A stretch of 64,000 nt of DNA from Desulfatitalea sp. BRH_c12 (lineage in GTDB: Bacteria > Desulfobacterota > Desulfobacteria > Desulfobacterales > Desulfosarcinaceae): contig LADR01000038.1 in assembly GCA_000961655.1 (NCBI GenBank), positions 1 to 64,000 on the forward strand. Direction: 5' to 3'. The translations under genes and the position numbers were made by a program. Below, in pieces: positions 46,931-54,921 of this stretch. Under the pieces are notes generated by a model. It worked only from the letters and a program-made list of their open reading frames with translations. It ran no database searches and was not told the DNA's origin. Each line of letters starts with the position of its first letter. The first letter of the stretch is position 1.

Positions 46931-47127
46931 TATGCAGTTCGCTCAAGTGACAATTGGCGAAGTGTAAAGTGTAAAGTTTTGCAAAGGGAGGCATTCTGTC
47001 GATTTGATATGCTCGCCTCCCCATGTTGCACGATTTTACGCGCATGCTTTTGTTAAAGGTTCTAATATGTCAACGTAACCTGTCTTATGACACCCCATAC
47101 CTCTGTCTTACTGAAGCGAACTGCATA
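46931..47127. repeat. MITE-like element, family A, complete copy
   Basis: A 197-bp non-coding element. The left end TATGCAGTTCGCTCAAGTGA is an inverted repeat of the right end (CTTACTGAAGCGAACTGCATA). The interior contains the marker GGCATTCTGTCGATTTGAT and matches the copy at 61043-61247 along its length. It lies between lutA and iorB. No transposase is encoded. Confidence 0.8.
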
Positions 47128-47158
47128 ACCATAATGTGTTATTTTGATTCGATCGTTA

Positions 47159-47779
47159 TCAATAAATCAAATCGTGTCCTGTGTCGAAAGCTTGCAGATT
47201 CAAGTCAACTTTGTCGCCGGGCACCATGCGGGCGATCACTTTGGTAAAGTTTTCGCGTGTCAGCGGCAGCAGGTTGGTGGCGGTGAGCGCGCCGACCAGC
47301 ATGACGTTGCTGAAAATAGGGTTGCCCATGGCCATGGCGGCTTCGGTGGCGTTGACGAACCAGGCTTTGCACGAAAGAGCACCGATCGACTGTTGCAGTT
47401 GCGCGGTTTCCGGGTACTGGACCTCACCGCTGATCACCGCGATCGCGTGAATCGGGCGCATGTTGCAGAGCACGAACACTTTGTCGTTGCCGTAATCTTT
47501 GAGCACGCGCAAGGCTTCGGTGGGTTCCAGGGAGACGATCAGGTGGGCGGTGCCCCTGGGGATCTGGGGCGACACATCGGTCCGGCCGGACGCGCGCAGA
47601 TGGCTCATGACCGAACCGCCGCGCTGCGAAGCGCCGAACGTCTCGCCGATCGTGATCTGAAAACCCTGTTCCATCAGCATGTTGCCTAATAGGCGCGAGG
47701 CCAGCACGTTGCCCTGGCCACCCACACCGGTGATGATCATGTTGTACGGGTCGGCCGCAAGTTTCTTCTCAGTTTGCAT
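47159..47779 (-). CDS. iorB: Indolepyruvate:ferredoxin oxidoreductase subunit beta
   Basis: A protein of 206 residues from ATG 47779 with GAGGAGGTGG upstream. It is the gamma-domain (pyruvate ferredoxin oxidoreductase-type) subunit: NMIITGVGGQGNVLASRLLG, GETFGASQRGGSVMSHLR and NPIFSNVMLVGALTA are typical. With IorA it converts arylpyruvates, from aromatic amino acids, to arylacetyl-CoA and reduced ferredoxin, or the reverse. It directly follows iorA. Confidence 0.92.
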   Translation of the reverse strand: MQTEKKLAADPYNMIITGVGGQGNVLASRLLGNMLMEQGFQITIGETFGASQRGGSVMSHLRASGRTDVSPQIPRGTAHLIVSLEPTEALRVLKDYGNDKVFVLCNMRPIHAIAVISGEVQYPETAQLQQSIGALSCKAWFVNATEAAMAMGNPIFSNVMLVGALTATNLLPLTRENFTKVIARMVPGDKVDLNLQAFDTGHDLIY

Positions 47780-47781
47780 GG

Positions 47782-49725
47782 CTACACCACCTCCTCTTTG
47801 CGGATGGCCCCTGCCGGGCAGAGCGATGCGCATACGCCGCATCCTGCGCAAATCACATCGTCAATCCGCGACACGCCTTTTTCGGGGTCCCAGATCAAGC
47901 CGGGGCATTTGAAAACGCGGGTGCACAAACGGTTGCAGCCGCACGCGTCGCCGCGGCAGGCGTTCTCGTCGATCCGCATGTGGAACATCTTTTTGCCCTT
48001 TTTTTGCGGGCTGAGTGCGCAGAGCTGCTTTAAGATCAGAACATTGACCCCATTGCGCGCTTCGATGAGTTCAAGCAACACGGCCTGGGTTCCTGGCAGA
48101 TCGAAAGGGTCGCACTCACGCACGTTGGCGCCCATGGCTTTGCAGATACGCGGGATGTCCAGGGCTTGCACCGGTTCTCCGGCCGCGTCCACCGACAACC
48201 CCGGATGGGGCTGGAAGCCGGTCATGGCGGTGCCGCTGTTGTCTAGCACGATCAAGGTGATATTCGAGCGATGGTGGATTGCATTGGCCAGGGCCGGCAG
48301 TACCGCGTGAAAAAAGGTCGAATCACCGCTGACCGCCAGGACGGGCTGATCCATGCCGAATCGGGTCAGCATGCCGAAGCCGCTGGCCACGCCGGTGCCC
48401 GATCCCATGGAATGCAGCGTGCTGAGGGTGTTAAAACCGGTCGGGCGCATGGCCAGCGAGTAGCACCCGATGTCGCCGCAGACAAACCCCTGGCGATGAT
48501 CGAGTTTGAGCACATTGTGTATGGTCCAGAACGAGGCCCGGTGCGGGCAGCCCGGGCAGAAGGTCAGGTCGCGTTCGGGCGCGCCGGACGCAGCCGCTTC
48601 GAGTGCCTTTTGGGCATACGCAGGCGGCATGGCGGTATAGGAAACGTCCAGCGCTTTGGCCATGCCCTCAACCACGCGATCGGGGTTCATCTCGCCAGTG
48701 GCCGGAAGAGTCCCCTCGCGTTTGCCGAAAAAGGTTTTGGGGCCGATGGCGCCGGCCCGCTCGGCGGCCAGGATTTTTACACTCTCTTCGAGGAAGGGCA
48801 GAACCTCCTCGACGATCAGAATCTTGTCGGCCATGCGCAGGTGCCGCTCGACAAGACGCGCCGGCAGCGGCCAGGTGGTGCCCATTTTGAGCACGCCCAC
48901 GCGCCGTTCGGCGTCCAGAAGGCGCACCGCTTCCAAACTGTACAGGTTGCAGGCGCTGCTCGTGATCACCAGCAGCTCGGGATCGGGCGGGCCGGTGTAG
49001 GTATTGAAAGGACTTTCCTCGAACAGCTCGGCGGCTTTTTTGATTCTTTCCTGCTGCAGGGCATGTTTGTATTCCACCGGCCCACTGATGACCGCACCTT
49101 CCATGGGATCCAGGATAAAACCGTCGTGTTTGAAAAAAGCGCGCGTTTGTGCTTGCAGGTCTGGCAGATCTCCGAGCGTGACCACGCCGCTGGCATGCGA
49201 CAGGCGGGTGACACTGCGTACCATGACCAGGGTCCGCAGCTCCTCGGAAAGGGTGAAGGCGTACTGGATCATCTCCTTGGCTTCCTGGAAATTGCCTGGC
49301 TCCAGCAGCGGGATTTCGATCATGCGGGCAAAATGGCGCGATTCACCTTCGTTCACGCTGGACAGCGCGCCCGGATCGTCACAGGGCACCAGCACCAAGC
49401 CGCCGCGCGTGCCGGATCCGGCCAGGTGCAGCAGAAAGTCGGAGGCGACGTTGACCCCATTTTGCTTCATCACGCACAGGGCCCGCTGCCCGGCAAAAGA
49501 TGCGGCGGCGGCCACTTCCAGAGCCACCTTTTCGTTGACCGACCATTCCACGTACACATTGCGCGCTTTGGATGCCTTGGCCAGGTTTTCGATGATTTCG
49601 GACGAAGGTGTCCCGGGGTAACCCGCAGCCACCGAAATACCGGCCTCCAGCGCACCCCGGGCAATGGCCTCGTTGCCCATGAACAGGCGTCGTTCGCCTT
49701 TGCCTCCTTGAATCAGATACGACAT
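47782..49725 (-). CDS. iorA: Indolepyruvate:ferredoxin oxidoreductase subunit alpha
   Basis: A protein of 647 residues from ATG 49725 with AAAGGAGCCGTG upstream. The N-terminal pyrimidine-binding part begins LFMGNEAIARGALEAGISVAAGYPGTPSSEI (in parts). The TPP-binding region is GDIGCYSLAMRP...GMGSGTGVASG and AVSGDSTFFHA. Two 4Fe-4S motifs close the protein (CRGDACGCNRLC and CAGCGVCASLCPAGA). Both CxxC clusters are present. A longer open extension to 49869 is not used. The product of the ADP-forming acyl-CoA synthetase genes at 34.5-36.8 kb could use the arylacetyl-CoA. Confidence 0.92.
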   Translation of the reverse strand: MSYLIQGGKGERRLFMGNEAIARGALEAGISVAAGYPGTPSSEIIENLAKASKARNVYVEWSVNEKVALEVAAAASFAGQRALCVMKQNGVNVASDFLLHLAGSGTRGGLVLVPCDDPGALSSVNEGESRHFARMIEIPLLEPGNFQEAKEMIQYAFTLSEELRTLVMVRSVTRLSHASGVVTLGDLPDLQAQTRAFFKHDGFILDPMEGAVISGPVEYKHALQQERIKKAAELFEESPFNTYTGPPDPELLVITSSACNLYSLEAVRLLDAERRVGVLKMGTTWPLPARLVERHLRMADKILIVEEVLPFLEESVKILAAERAGAIGPKTFFGKREGTLPATGEMNPDRVVEGMAKALDVSYTAMPPAYAQKALEAAASGAPERDLTFCPGCPHRASFWTIHNVLKLDHRQGFVCGDIGCYSLAMRPTGFNTLSTLHSMGSGTGVASGFGMLTRFGMDQPVLAVSGDSTFFHAVLPALANAIHHRSNITLIVLDNSGTAMTGFQPHPGLSVDAAGEPVQALDIPRICKAMGANVRECDPFDLPGTQAVLLELIEARNGVNVLILKQLCALSPQKKGKKMFHMRIDENACRGDACGCNRLCTRVFKCPGLIWDPEKGVSRIDDVICAGCGVCASLCPAGAIRKEEVV

Positions 49726-49869
49726 CACGGCTCCTTTCGTACCACACAGATGGATTCCCATATGATGATTGTTGTATATCCGCAGCCCATCATACTCAAG
49801 TGAAAATCCAAAGGCGATGAACAGGCACCAGATTTTGAACCCCCAGTTATCTGACTTGATCATTGACAC

Positions 49870-50613
49870 ATGACGGTCTTATTGAGATACTTCGGACTTA
49901 AAATGAGATTAAAAAAACAAAATGGACGGTATATTCCGGCTTTGAAAACCACTACCGAAAAAAATACCCCGCTCGCCATGGCGCTTGTCGATCGTTCGCG
50001 GCCCCAGGCAACCCCGCTCCAGGCATTCAAGGTGGCACGCAAGTGGTGGATGGAAAAAAAGCACATCAGCATCGGTGAACTGGCCAACGAACTTGGTGTC
50101 AGTCGCGGTACCATTTATCGCTGGGTAGGGTCCAAGGAGCTGTTGCTGGATGAAATATTCTGGTCACTGCTCAGGCCGGCTTTCGAAAAGGCGATCCATG
50201 CGACACCCGGCCAGGGCATCGACCATATCGTCGGTGTGCACCGCCATTTCATGACGCAGATCCTCTCGTCGCCGCCGCTGGAGCACTTTATCAAGGAGGA
50301 TCCCAACTACTCCCTGCGCATTCTCACGAACCTGTCCAGCGGGGTCAGCAAGCGCATCGTCAAGACCGCAGCCGCCCATCTGCGCGAGCAGGAAGCCCTC
50401 GGTCATATTCGTCTGCTCTCGCCGGCCGAAAAGCTGGCTGAAATATTCATTCTGGCCAATCAGGCCATTCTTTACAGCGACGTCATCAGCGGACGCTCGC
50501 CCGCCATAGACAAAGCCTGCTCATTGATCCGAATGCTGCTGACATCCAGTGAATCTCTGGGTAACCAAGCCAATCCAAAGAACAGCCCACCATCGTCGTC
50601 AACGCCTGAATAG
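49870..50613 (+). CDS. TetR-family transcriptional regulator (QsdR-like)
   Basis: A protein of up to 247 residues. The HTH is SIGELANELGVSRGTIYRWVGSKELLLDEIFW (about 67-98). The protein starts at ATG 49870 or later (49903, 49978); no start has a good ribosome-binding site. The ligand domain contains LEHFIKEDPNYSLRILTNLSSGVSKRIV. It is divergent from iorAB with a 144-nt shared control region, so regulation of ior is a reasonable inference. The effector is unknown. Confidence 0.82.
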   Translation: MTVLLRYFGLKMRLKKQNGRYIPALKTTTEKNTPLAMALVDRSRPQATPLQAFKVARKWWMEKKHISIGELANELGVSRGTIYRWVGSKELLLDEIFWSLLRPAFEKAIHATPGQGIDHIVGVHRHFMTQILSSPPLEHFIKEDPNYSLRILTNLSSGVSKRIVKTAAAHLREQEALGHIRLLSPAEKLAEIFILANQAILYSDVISGRSPAIDKACSLIRMLLTSSESLGNQANPKNSPPSSSTPE

Positions 50614-51142
50614 CTTCCGAAGGCAATTGTTTTTAGCTGCCTTTACTTTCGGCCGTTTTCTCGCCACTTGATCTGCCGTGTTGTTGTCCTTGCCCACCTT
50701 GTCCTTGAACATGGTAGAAGTTTTTGAAGCCATTTCGAGGTTTTTCGAAGGTCATTTCAAGCGGTTTCCCTCTTGACGATCATCCTGTGTCATATTAAAA
50801 AATGTGGCAAAAGTTTTGAAAAGCCCCACTCTCCTATTTGTTTCCAAAGCTCTAATCTGTTTCCAAAAGTGCGACTAACTATCTTGGATTGATTTTCTAC
50901 TTTTTTATCTTTTTGGGTGAACACTCCCGGGGTGAGCTGCGCCGATACCAAGTTTGTAAAAAAATAAATATTATCAAATACTTATAATTAATAAGCCGTT
51001 TTGGGAAAGTTATACAGATGGATGTGGCGCACATTTGAAAGGAGGTGGTAACGGCCAATTTAAAAAGAAAAAATTGAAGAACGAACAGGTGGTGAGAATC
51101 GTCCAAATCAATCGAAGCATTAGCGCAATTGGAGGGAAGAAC
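50614..51142. other. Intergenic stretch, no gene seen
   Basis: AT-rich sequence with short frames only. A frame open from 51035 belongs to the extended reading frame of the downstream hydrolase; its first 36 codons are rich in Lys and look non-coding. The hydrolase ribosome-binding site GGAGGG lies at its right end. No promoter was picked with confidence. Confidence 0.35.
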
Positions 51143-51955
51143 ATGAAAAAAAGAAAATCCTGGAAGCATCATGGAATTGCACTGCTGGTTGTATACATGG
51201 TGGCATTAGCCGGTTATGGCTGCGATCCCGGCGGGGGAATATGCTCTGAAGCCGTCACTGTCAGGGACACTGCTGGCGCACGTCTTTACTACCCGTGCAA
51301 TATAGCCAATAATACCGAGCCAGTTGGGGCGACCACCTTGACCAGTGGGTACCTGGGCACTTACTCGCAGGTCGAATGGTTGGCCGAGGAGGTGGCCGCT
51401 GCCGGATACGTTGTCCTGGCCGCCACACCGAGCAACCCATACGGCATGGTCAGCGGATGGCGCGATGCACACAAATCGTGTGTCGCCAGACTTAAGGACC
51501 TCAACAGCACCCATAGCACTCTGAGGGGAAAAATCGATACCAACAAACTCCAGACCTGCGGACACTCTAAGGGCGGCGGCGGTTCGTTGTGGGCCTCCAG
51601 TCAGTTGCAGGGCGAGCTGAAATCGACCATCGGCATGGCGCCCTGGCAGGAAGAATTCACCTCTTGGACGCTTCGCTCCATCGCCTCCCCGACTTTTATC
51701 CAGGCCGGTGCAACGGATACGCTTGCCACCGGTTCCATGACCAAAGGCGAATATGATGCGCTGCCGAATATTCCCAAGGCCTATATCCGGTATTCCATGA
51801 CGGATCACATGGCTTGGGCCAGCGGAGGTACAAACCAGGACAGGCTTGCAAGAGATGTTATCGCCTGGATGAAATACTATCTCGATGGCGATCCTTCACA
51901 GCAGTCTTACATTGCTGATACTTCCCGTACCACACTCCACATTTGGGAACGGTAA
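51143..51955 (+). CDS. Exported cutinase/PETase-like alpha/beta hydrolase
   Basis: A protein of 270 residues from ATG 51143 (GGAGGG upstream). An N-terminal hydrophobic segment ends near GYGC (Cys about 28), an imperfect lipobox. The mature part aligns in order with bacterial polyester hydrolases: TSGYLGTYSQVEWLAEEVAAAGYVV corresponds to the oxyanion-hole Tyr region, CGHSKGGGGSLWAS is the nucleophile elbow, QAGATDTLAT carries the Asp and SMTDHMAW the His. The full Ser-Asp-His triad is therefore visible. The residue after the Ser is Lys; polyester hydrolases usually have Met (GHSMGG/GWSMGG). The gene is monocistronic. The true substrate is unknown; ester hydrolysis is likely. Confidence 0.75.
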   Translation: MKKRKSWKHHGIALLVVYMVALAGYGCDPGGGICSEAVTVRDTAGARLYYPCNIANNTEPVGATTLTSGYLGTYSQVEWLAEEVAAAGYVVLAATPSNPYGMVSGWRDAHKSCVARLKDLNSTHSTLRGKIDTNKLQTCGHSKGGGGSLWASSQLQGELKSTIGMAPWQEEFTSWTLRSIASPTFIQAGATDTLATGSMTKGEYDALPNIPKAYIRYSMTDHMAWASGGTNQDRLARDVIAWMKYYLDGDPSQQSYIADTSRTTLHIWER

Positions 51956-52059
51956 CAGCAGCATGCCTGGCCTGATCATTGCTTGAACAAGACATTTGAG
52001 AGCCTTCGATCGACATCATAGGTCGATTACACAAATGGATCCCGAACCGCTGCTTGAAG

Positions 52060-52196
52060 GCGGTTCGGGATTGGCATGTAGTGAGGTGATCCGGGCGTGT
52101 TGTCCGCGCCACAGTCAGCCATGAGCTTTAGTGAGACTTTAGGTGTGCGTAGGGTGTTTTGGGCCGCACTGTTTGAGCGTCAGCGAGTTTGTTGAA
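52060..52196. repeat. MITE-like element, family B, truncated inverted copy
   Basis: Read on the minus strand, this matches 39271-39425 of the complete family B element in order: CGAGTTT...GGGCCGCA...AGGGTGTTT, then the GGTGATCC arm and GATTGGCATGTAGTG. It stops near 52196, where the next gene ends, so the far terminal repeat is missing. Confidence 0.7.
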
Positions 52197-52200
52197 TCTA

Positions 52201-53502
52201 TTATTCAATTTCAAAAACAGCATCTTCTGCAATCCAGGTTTGAGGGTAATCCCTGCCATAGATTTCACCGGGTGGAATTTCTTTGGAACCGCCTGAATCC
52301 AGCAAATCCTTGCCGACAGAATAGATGATCTCTTTGGCCCGGGAGTATCTGAAGGGCAGACCGTCAAAAGGGTCCAAAGGTACGGTTTTCAGGTAAGCGG
52401 GGCAGAGTGAAGCCAGGCGATCAGGCAAGACGCCGGTCGTTTTTTGAAATGCTTTGATCGCCACGACCAATTGTGTCGCGCGGACAGTGCCCTCCATCTG
52501 GCATTTACCCTCTAAAAAAGTATTGAGCTCGGGTGTTGTGAAGGCATAAAAAATTCTGCCTACAAAGTTGGGCCGGAGCACAAAACTGGTTTTACTTCCC
52601 GTAAGGCCGAGGTATTCTTCCGGATTATAAAGGTTCATATCGGCATACACCAAGGGTATGTTGTGTATCGTATCTCGGTAAAGTTTCGCCAGCGTCTGTT
52701 TGGTTTCATTTTCCTTGAAAAAATATCCCGGAAACCAGGTGGTCTTGCGTAGAATGAAGGGGATCCCATCGCTGTCGCTGATAGTTTTTTCCAGGCTCAA
52801 GCCTCTCGATTTGAACTTTTCGATTGCATCTGCGACGGTTTGGAATTGGAACTGGACGGCCCGGGTCAGTCCCTGGTCCAGCGGCCTTAATGCTGCCAGG
52901 GCATTTGTCAGCAGTTTCAGGTCACTCGAGGATGCCGTTTTGCAACCGGCTAAAAAGCTTGCCTGTTCCAGTCCGGTCTGCAAAAGAGTGATGCCGACGC
53001 CATATGCGGATAGGTTCCGGGCATCCGAATGGATCATGTCGCCCATGCGCAACAGGGAAGTGCAAGCACTTGTGCTTCGATCGAGTTGATCGGTCCGGCG
53101 GTAATGGCCGGCGCGGGCGGCCAGCAGCAAACCGATCTGGTAGAAGCTGTCCATATCCGCTGAGTTTCCGAGTTCGGGCGCCTGGCATCGGTCGAACTTC
53201 AAGGCCCTGTCTATCAAAAAAAACGCCGGCTGATTGTTGGCGATAATGGCCGATATGTCATTGTTATCGATTTGTTTATCATTGATATTCGCTGATATTA
53301 CAGAAGGATCGTCAGGCAAGACCAGCGCATTCGCTGCGGCAATCAAATGGGTATAGGCGTTTTGTTCCTCGGGCGCGGGGGATATTTTCGGGCTCAGGTC
53401 AGATATCTCGGGCGGGGAAATATCCCTGCCTGCAACCAGAAGCGCCATGCAGCAAGCGATGATAATAGCTGCTGTCCCAATAATTGTATTTGTTTTTTTC
53501 AT
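52201..53502 (-). CDS. Exported protein of unknown function with pseudopilin-like C-terminus
   Basis: A protein of 433 residues. The N-terminus is a signal peptide or anchor (MKKTNTIIGTAAIIIACCMALL). The body is helical and rich in Leu/Ala. The last part, KTTGVLPDRLASLCPAYLKTVPLDPFDGLPFRYSRAKEIIYSVG (in parts), resembles the GspG/pseudopilin-type C-terminal segment seen in large exported proteins of Planctomycetes and related groups. I cannot assign a family. The start lacks a strong ribosome-binding site. It is isolated, flanked on both sides by repeats. Confidence 0.55.
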   Translation of the reverse strand: MKKTNTIIGTAAIIIACCMALLVAGRDISPPEISDLSPKISPAPEEQNAYTHLIAAANALVLPDDPSVISANINDKQIDNNDISAIIANNQPAFFLIDRALKFDRCQAPELGNSADMDSFYQIGLLLAARAGHYRRTDQLDRSTSACTSLLRMGDMIHSDARNLSAYGVGITLLQTGLEQASFLAGCKTASSSDLKLLTNALAALRPLDQGLTRAVQFQFQTVADAIEKFKSRGLSLEKTISDSDGIPFILRKTTWFPGYFFKENETKQTLAKLYRDTIHNIPLVYADMNLYNPEEYLGLTGSKTSFVLRPNFVGRIFYAFTTPELNTFLEGKCQMEGTVRATQLVVAIKAFQKTTGVLPDRLASLCPAYLKTVPLDPFDGLPFRYSRAKEIIYSVGKDLLDSGGSKEIPPGEIYGRDYPQTWIAEDAVFEIE

Positions 53503-53635
53503 GCTTCGTCCGCGTTTTACTGGTTTGTCGGAGTGGTGGGAATTGCTTTTACTTCGAAAGTGTGCACAACAATTTCATTGAGAAACCATTATTGTCAACA
53601 GTTTTTCTTTGAAACCAATTTCAGGCGTCCATTTT

Positions 53636-53654
53636 ACTTGAGTGAAGTGGATAA
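53636..53654. repeat. Solo family A terminal repeat
   Basis: ACTTGAGTGAAGTGGATAAC-type sequence is the inverted counterpart of the terminal repeat that starts at 53687, arranged tail to tail across 32 bp. It appears to be the remaining end of a further element whose body is lost. Confidence 0.5.
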
Positions 53655-53686
53655 CTGTATATGAATTATCTGGTCATGAATTATTT

Positions 53687-54530
53687 GGTTATCCACTTCC
53701 GTCAAGTGAGATCGGGCGTAGGTGACATAGGAAAACCCCGGTGATCCGGGGGGTCGTCCGCGCATCCATTCGATGAAGAAAGTAGGGTGGGCATCGCCCA
53801 CCAATATTCCCCGTAAACCACATCATCGGTTTCTGACACTGAACCCGCCCAAGCGATTGGATAGACACCGGATCGAACATAGCGCTGAAACTTTGAATAC
53901 GGCCAATCACAGAGACGATCAACATAAGACAATGGTGGGCGATGCCCACCCTACCTGGCTTATGCCTCACTAAATCTCATGGCTGACGTGGCGCGCACCA
54001 CCCACCCGGATCACCTCCTCCGGCCCGCGAGAGTGGAACCTTTATCAAACGATGCACGTCAAAGTGTGCAACATGGAAAGGTGAGCATATCAAATCGACA
54101 GAATGCCTCCCCTTACACTTTAAACTTACACTTAACACTCTGCCCATCACTTGAGAAAGTAGGGTGGGCATTGCCCACCACCACTATTCCCCGCAAAATA
54201 ACATCATCGGTTTCTGACACTGATCCCGCCCAAGCGATTGGATAGACACCGGATCGAACATAGCGCTGAAGCGTTGAATACGGGCCAATCACAGAGGCGA
54301 TCGACATAAGACAATGGTGGGCGATGCCCACCCTACCTGGCTAAATCTCATGGTTGACGTGGCGCGCACCACCCACCCGGATCACCTCTTCCGGCCCGCG
54401 AGAGTGGAACCTTTATCAAACGCATGCACGTCAAAGTGTGCAACATGGAAAGGTGAGTATATCACATCGACAGAATGCCTCCCTTTACACTTAACACTCC
54501 GCCCTAATCACTTGAGCGATCTGGATACCC
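53687..54530. repeat. Composite family A element with internal tandem duplication
   Basis: The outer ends GGTTATCCACTTCCGTCAAG (53687) and the inverted TCACTTGAGCGATCTGGATA (54508-54529) are terminal repeats of the type found in the copies at 47.0 and 61.1 kb. Inside, a segment of about 340 bp occurs twice (53779-54117 and 54156-54490) with few differences. Each copy starts AGTAGGGTGGGCA and carries an inverted GGTGGGCGATGCCCACCCTA about 170 bp later. Each then has the family B-like GGATCACC arm and the CATTCTGTCGAT marker (inverted). It is non-coding. Confidence 0.75.
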
Positions 54531-54701
54531 ATATTAGGTTTTTGCCCTTGGTTTTTAGGGTTTTTCCTAATTGTATAGTAAGGGCGATCTTGGTATGGTT
54601 CCGTAACCGTAGGCTTCGACGGTTACATCAACGAGTCCGCTGGATTGTACATTTAGCAATGAGAGGAGTTTCGATATCGTGTTTGGCGCATCAGGGGGAC
54701 A

Positions 54702-54820
54702 GAGTTAAAAAAAGCCGGCGGTTTCAAACAGGGGGCTCAGGGGTTGGTGGCAGTACATCGGCATTATAGATGCCGACGTGATGCGGATCAGGTGCAATCA
54801 ATGAAACCGCCGGTTTTTAT
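54702..54820 (+). ncRNA. Candidate structured leader/terminator element
   Basis: A perfect 12-bp stem CCGGCGGTTTCA (54715-54726) / TGAAACCGCCGG (54802-54813) closes a 75-nt loop that itself has a 7-bp hairpin TCGGCAT/ATGCCGA (54758-54776). Seven A residues precede the stem and five T follow it. It lies about 100 nt upstream of the Lgt-CPBP gene, so it may be an attenuator, a riboswitch-like leader or a free-standing terminator. No known family was recognised. Confidence 0.4.
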
Positions 54821-54921
54821 CACTTGAATACCATCGTCATCCGTCCTGTATCAACCAAACGATCAAAGCCTGAACCCACCGCCTGCCACCTTTTTTCGTG
54901 ATCGTTCAGCCAGGTGTTTTT

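Noticed and set aside
48271-49803. Long plus-strand frame opposite iorA
   Set aside because: Antisense shadow of iorA, which has all catalytic motifs.
53779-54490. CRISPR array or coding duplication at the tandem repeat
   Set aside because: Units are about 340 bp with internal inverted repeats and no conserved reading frame, so they are non-coding mobile repeats.
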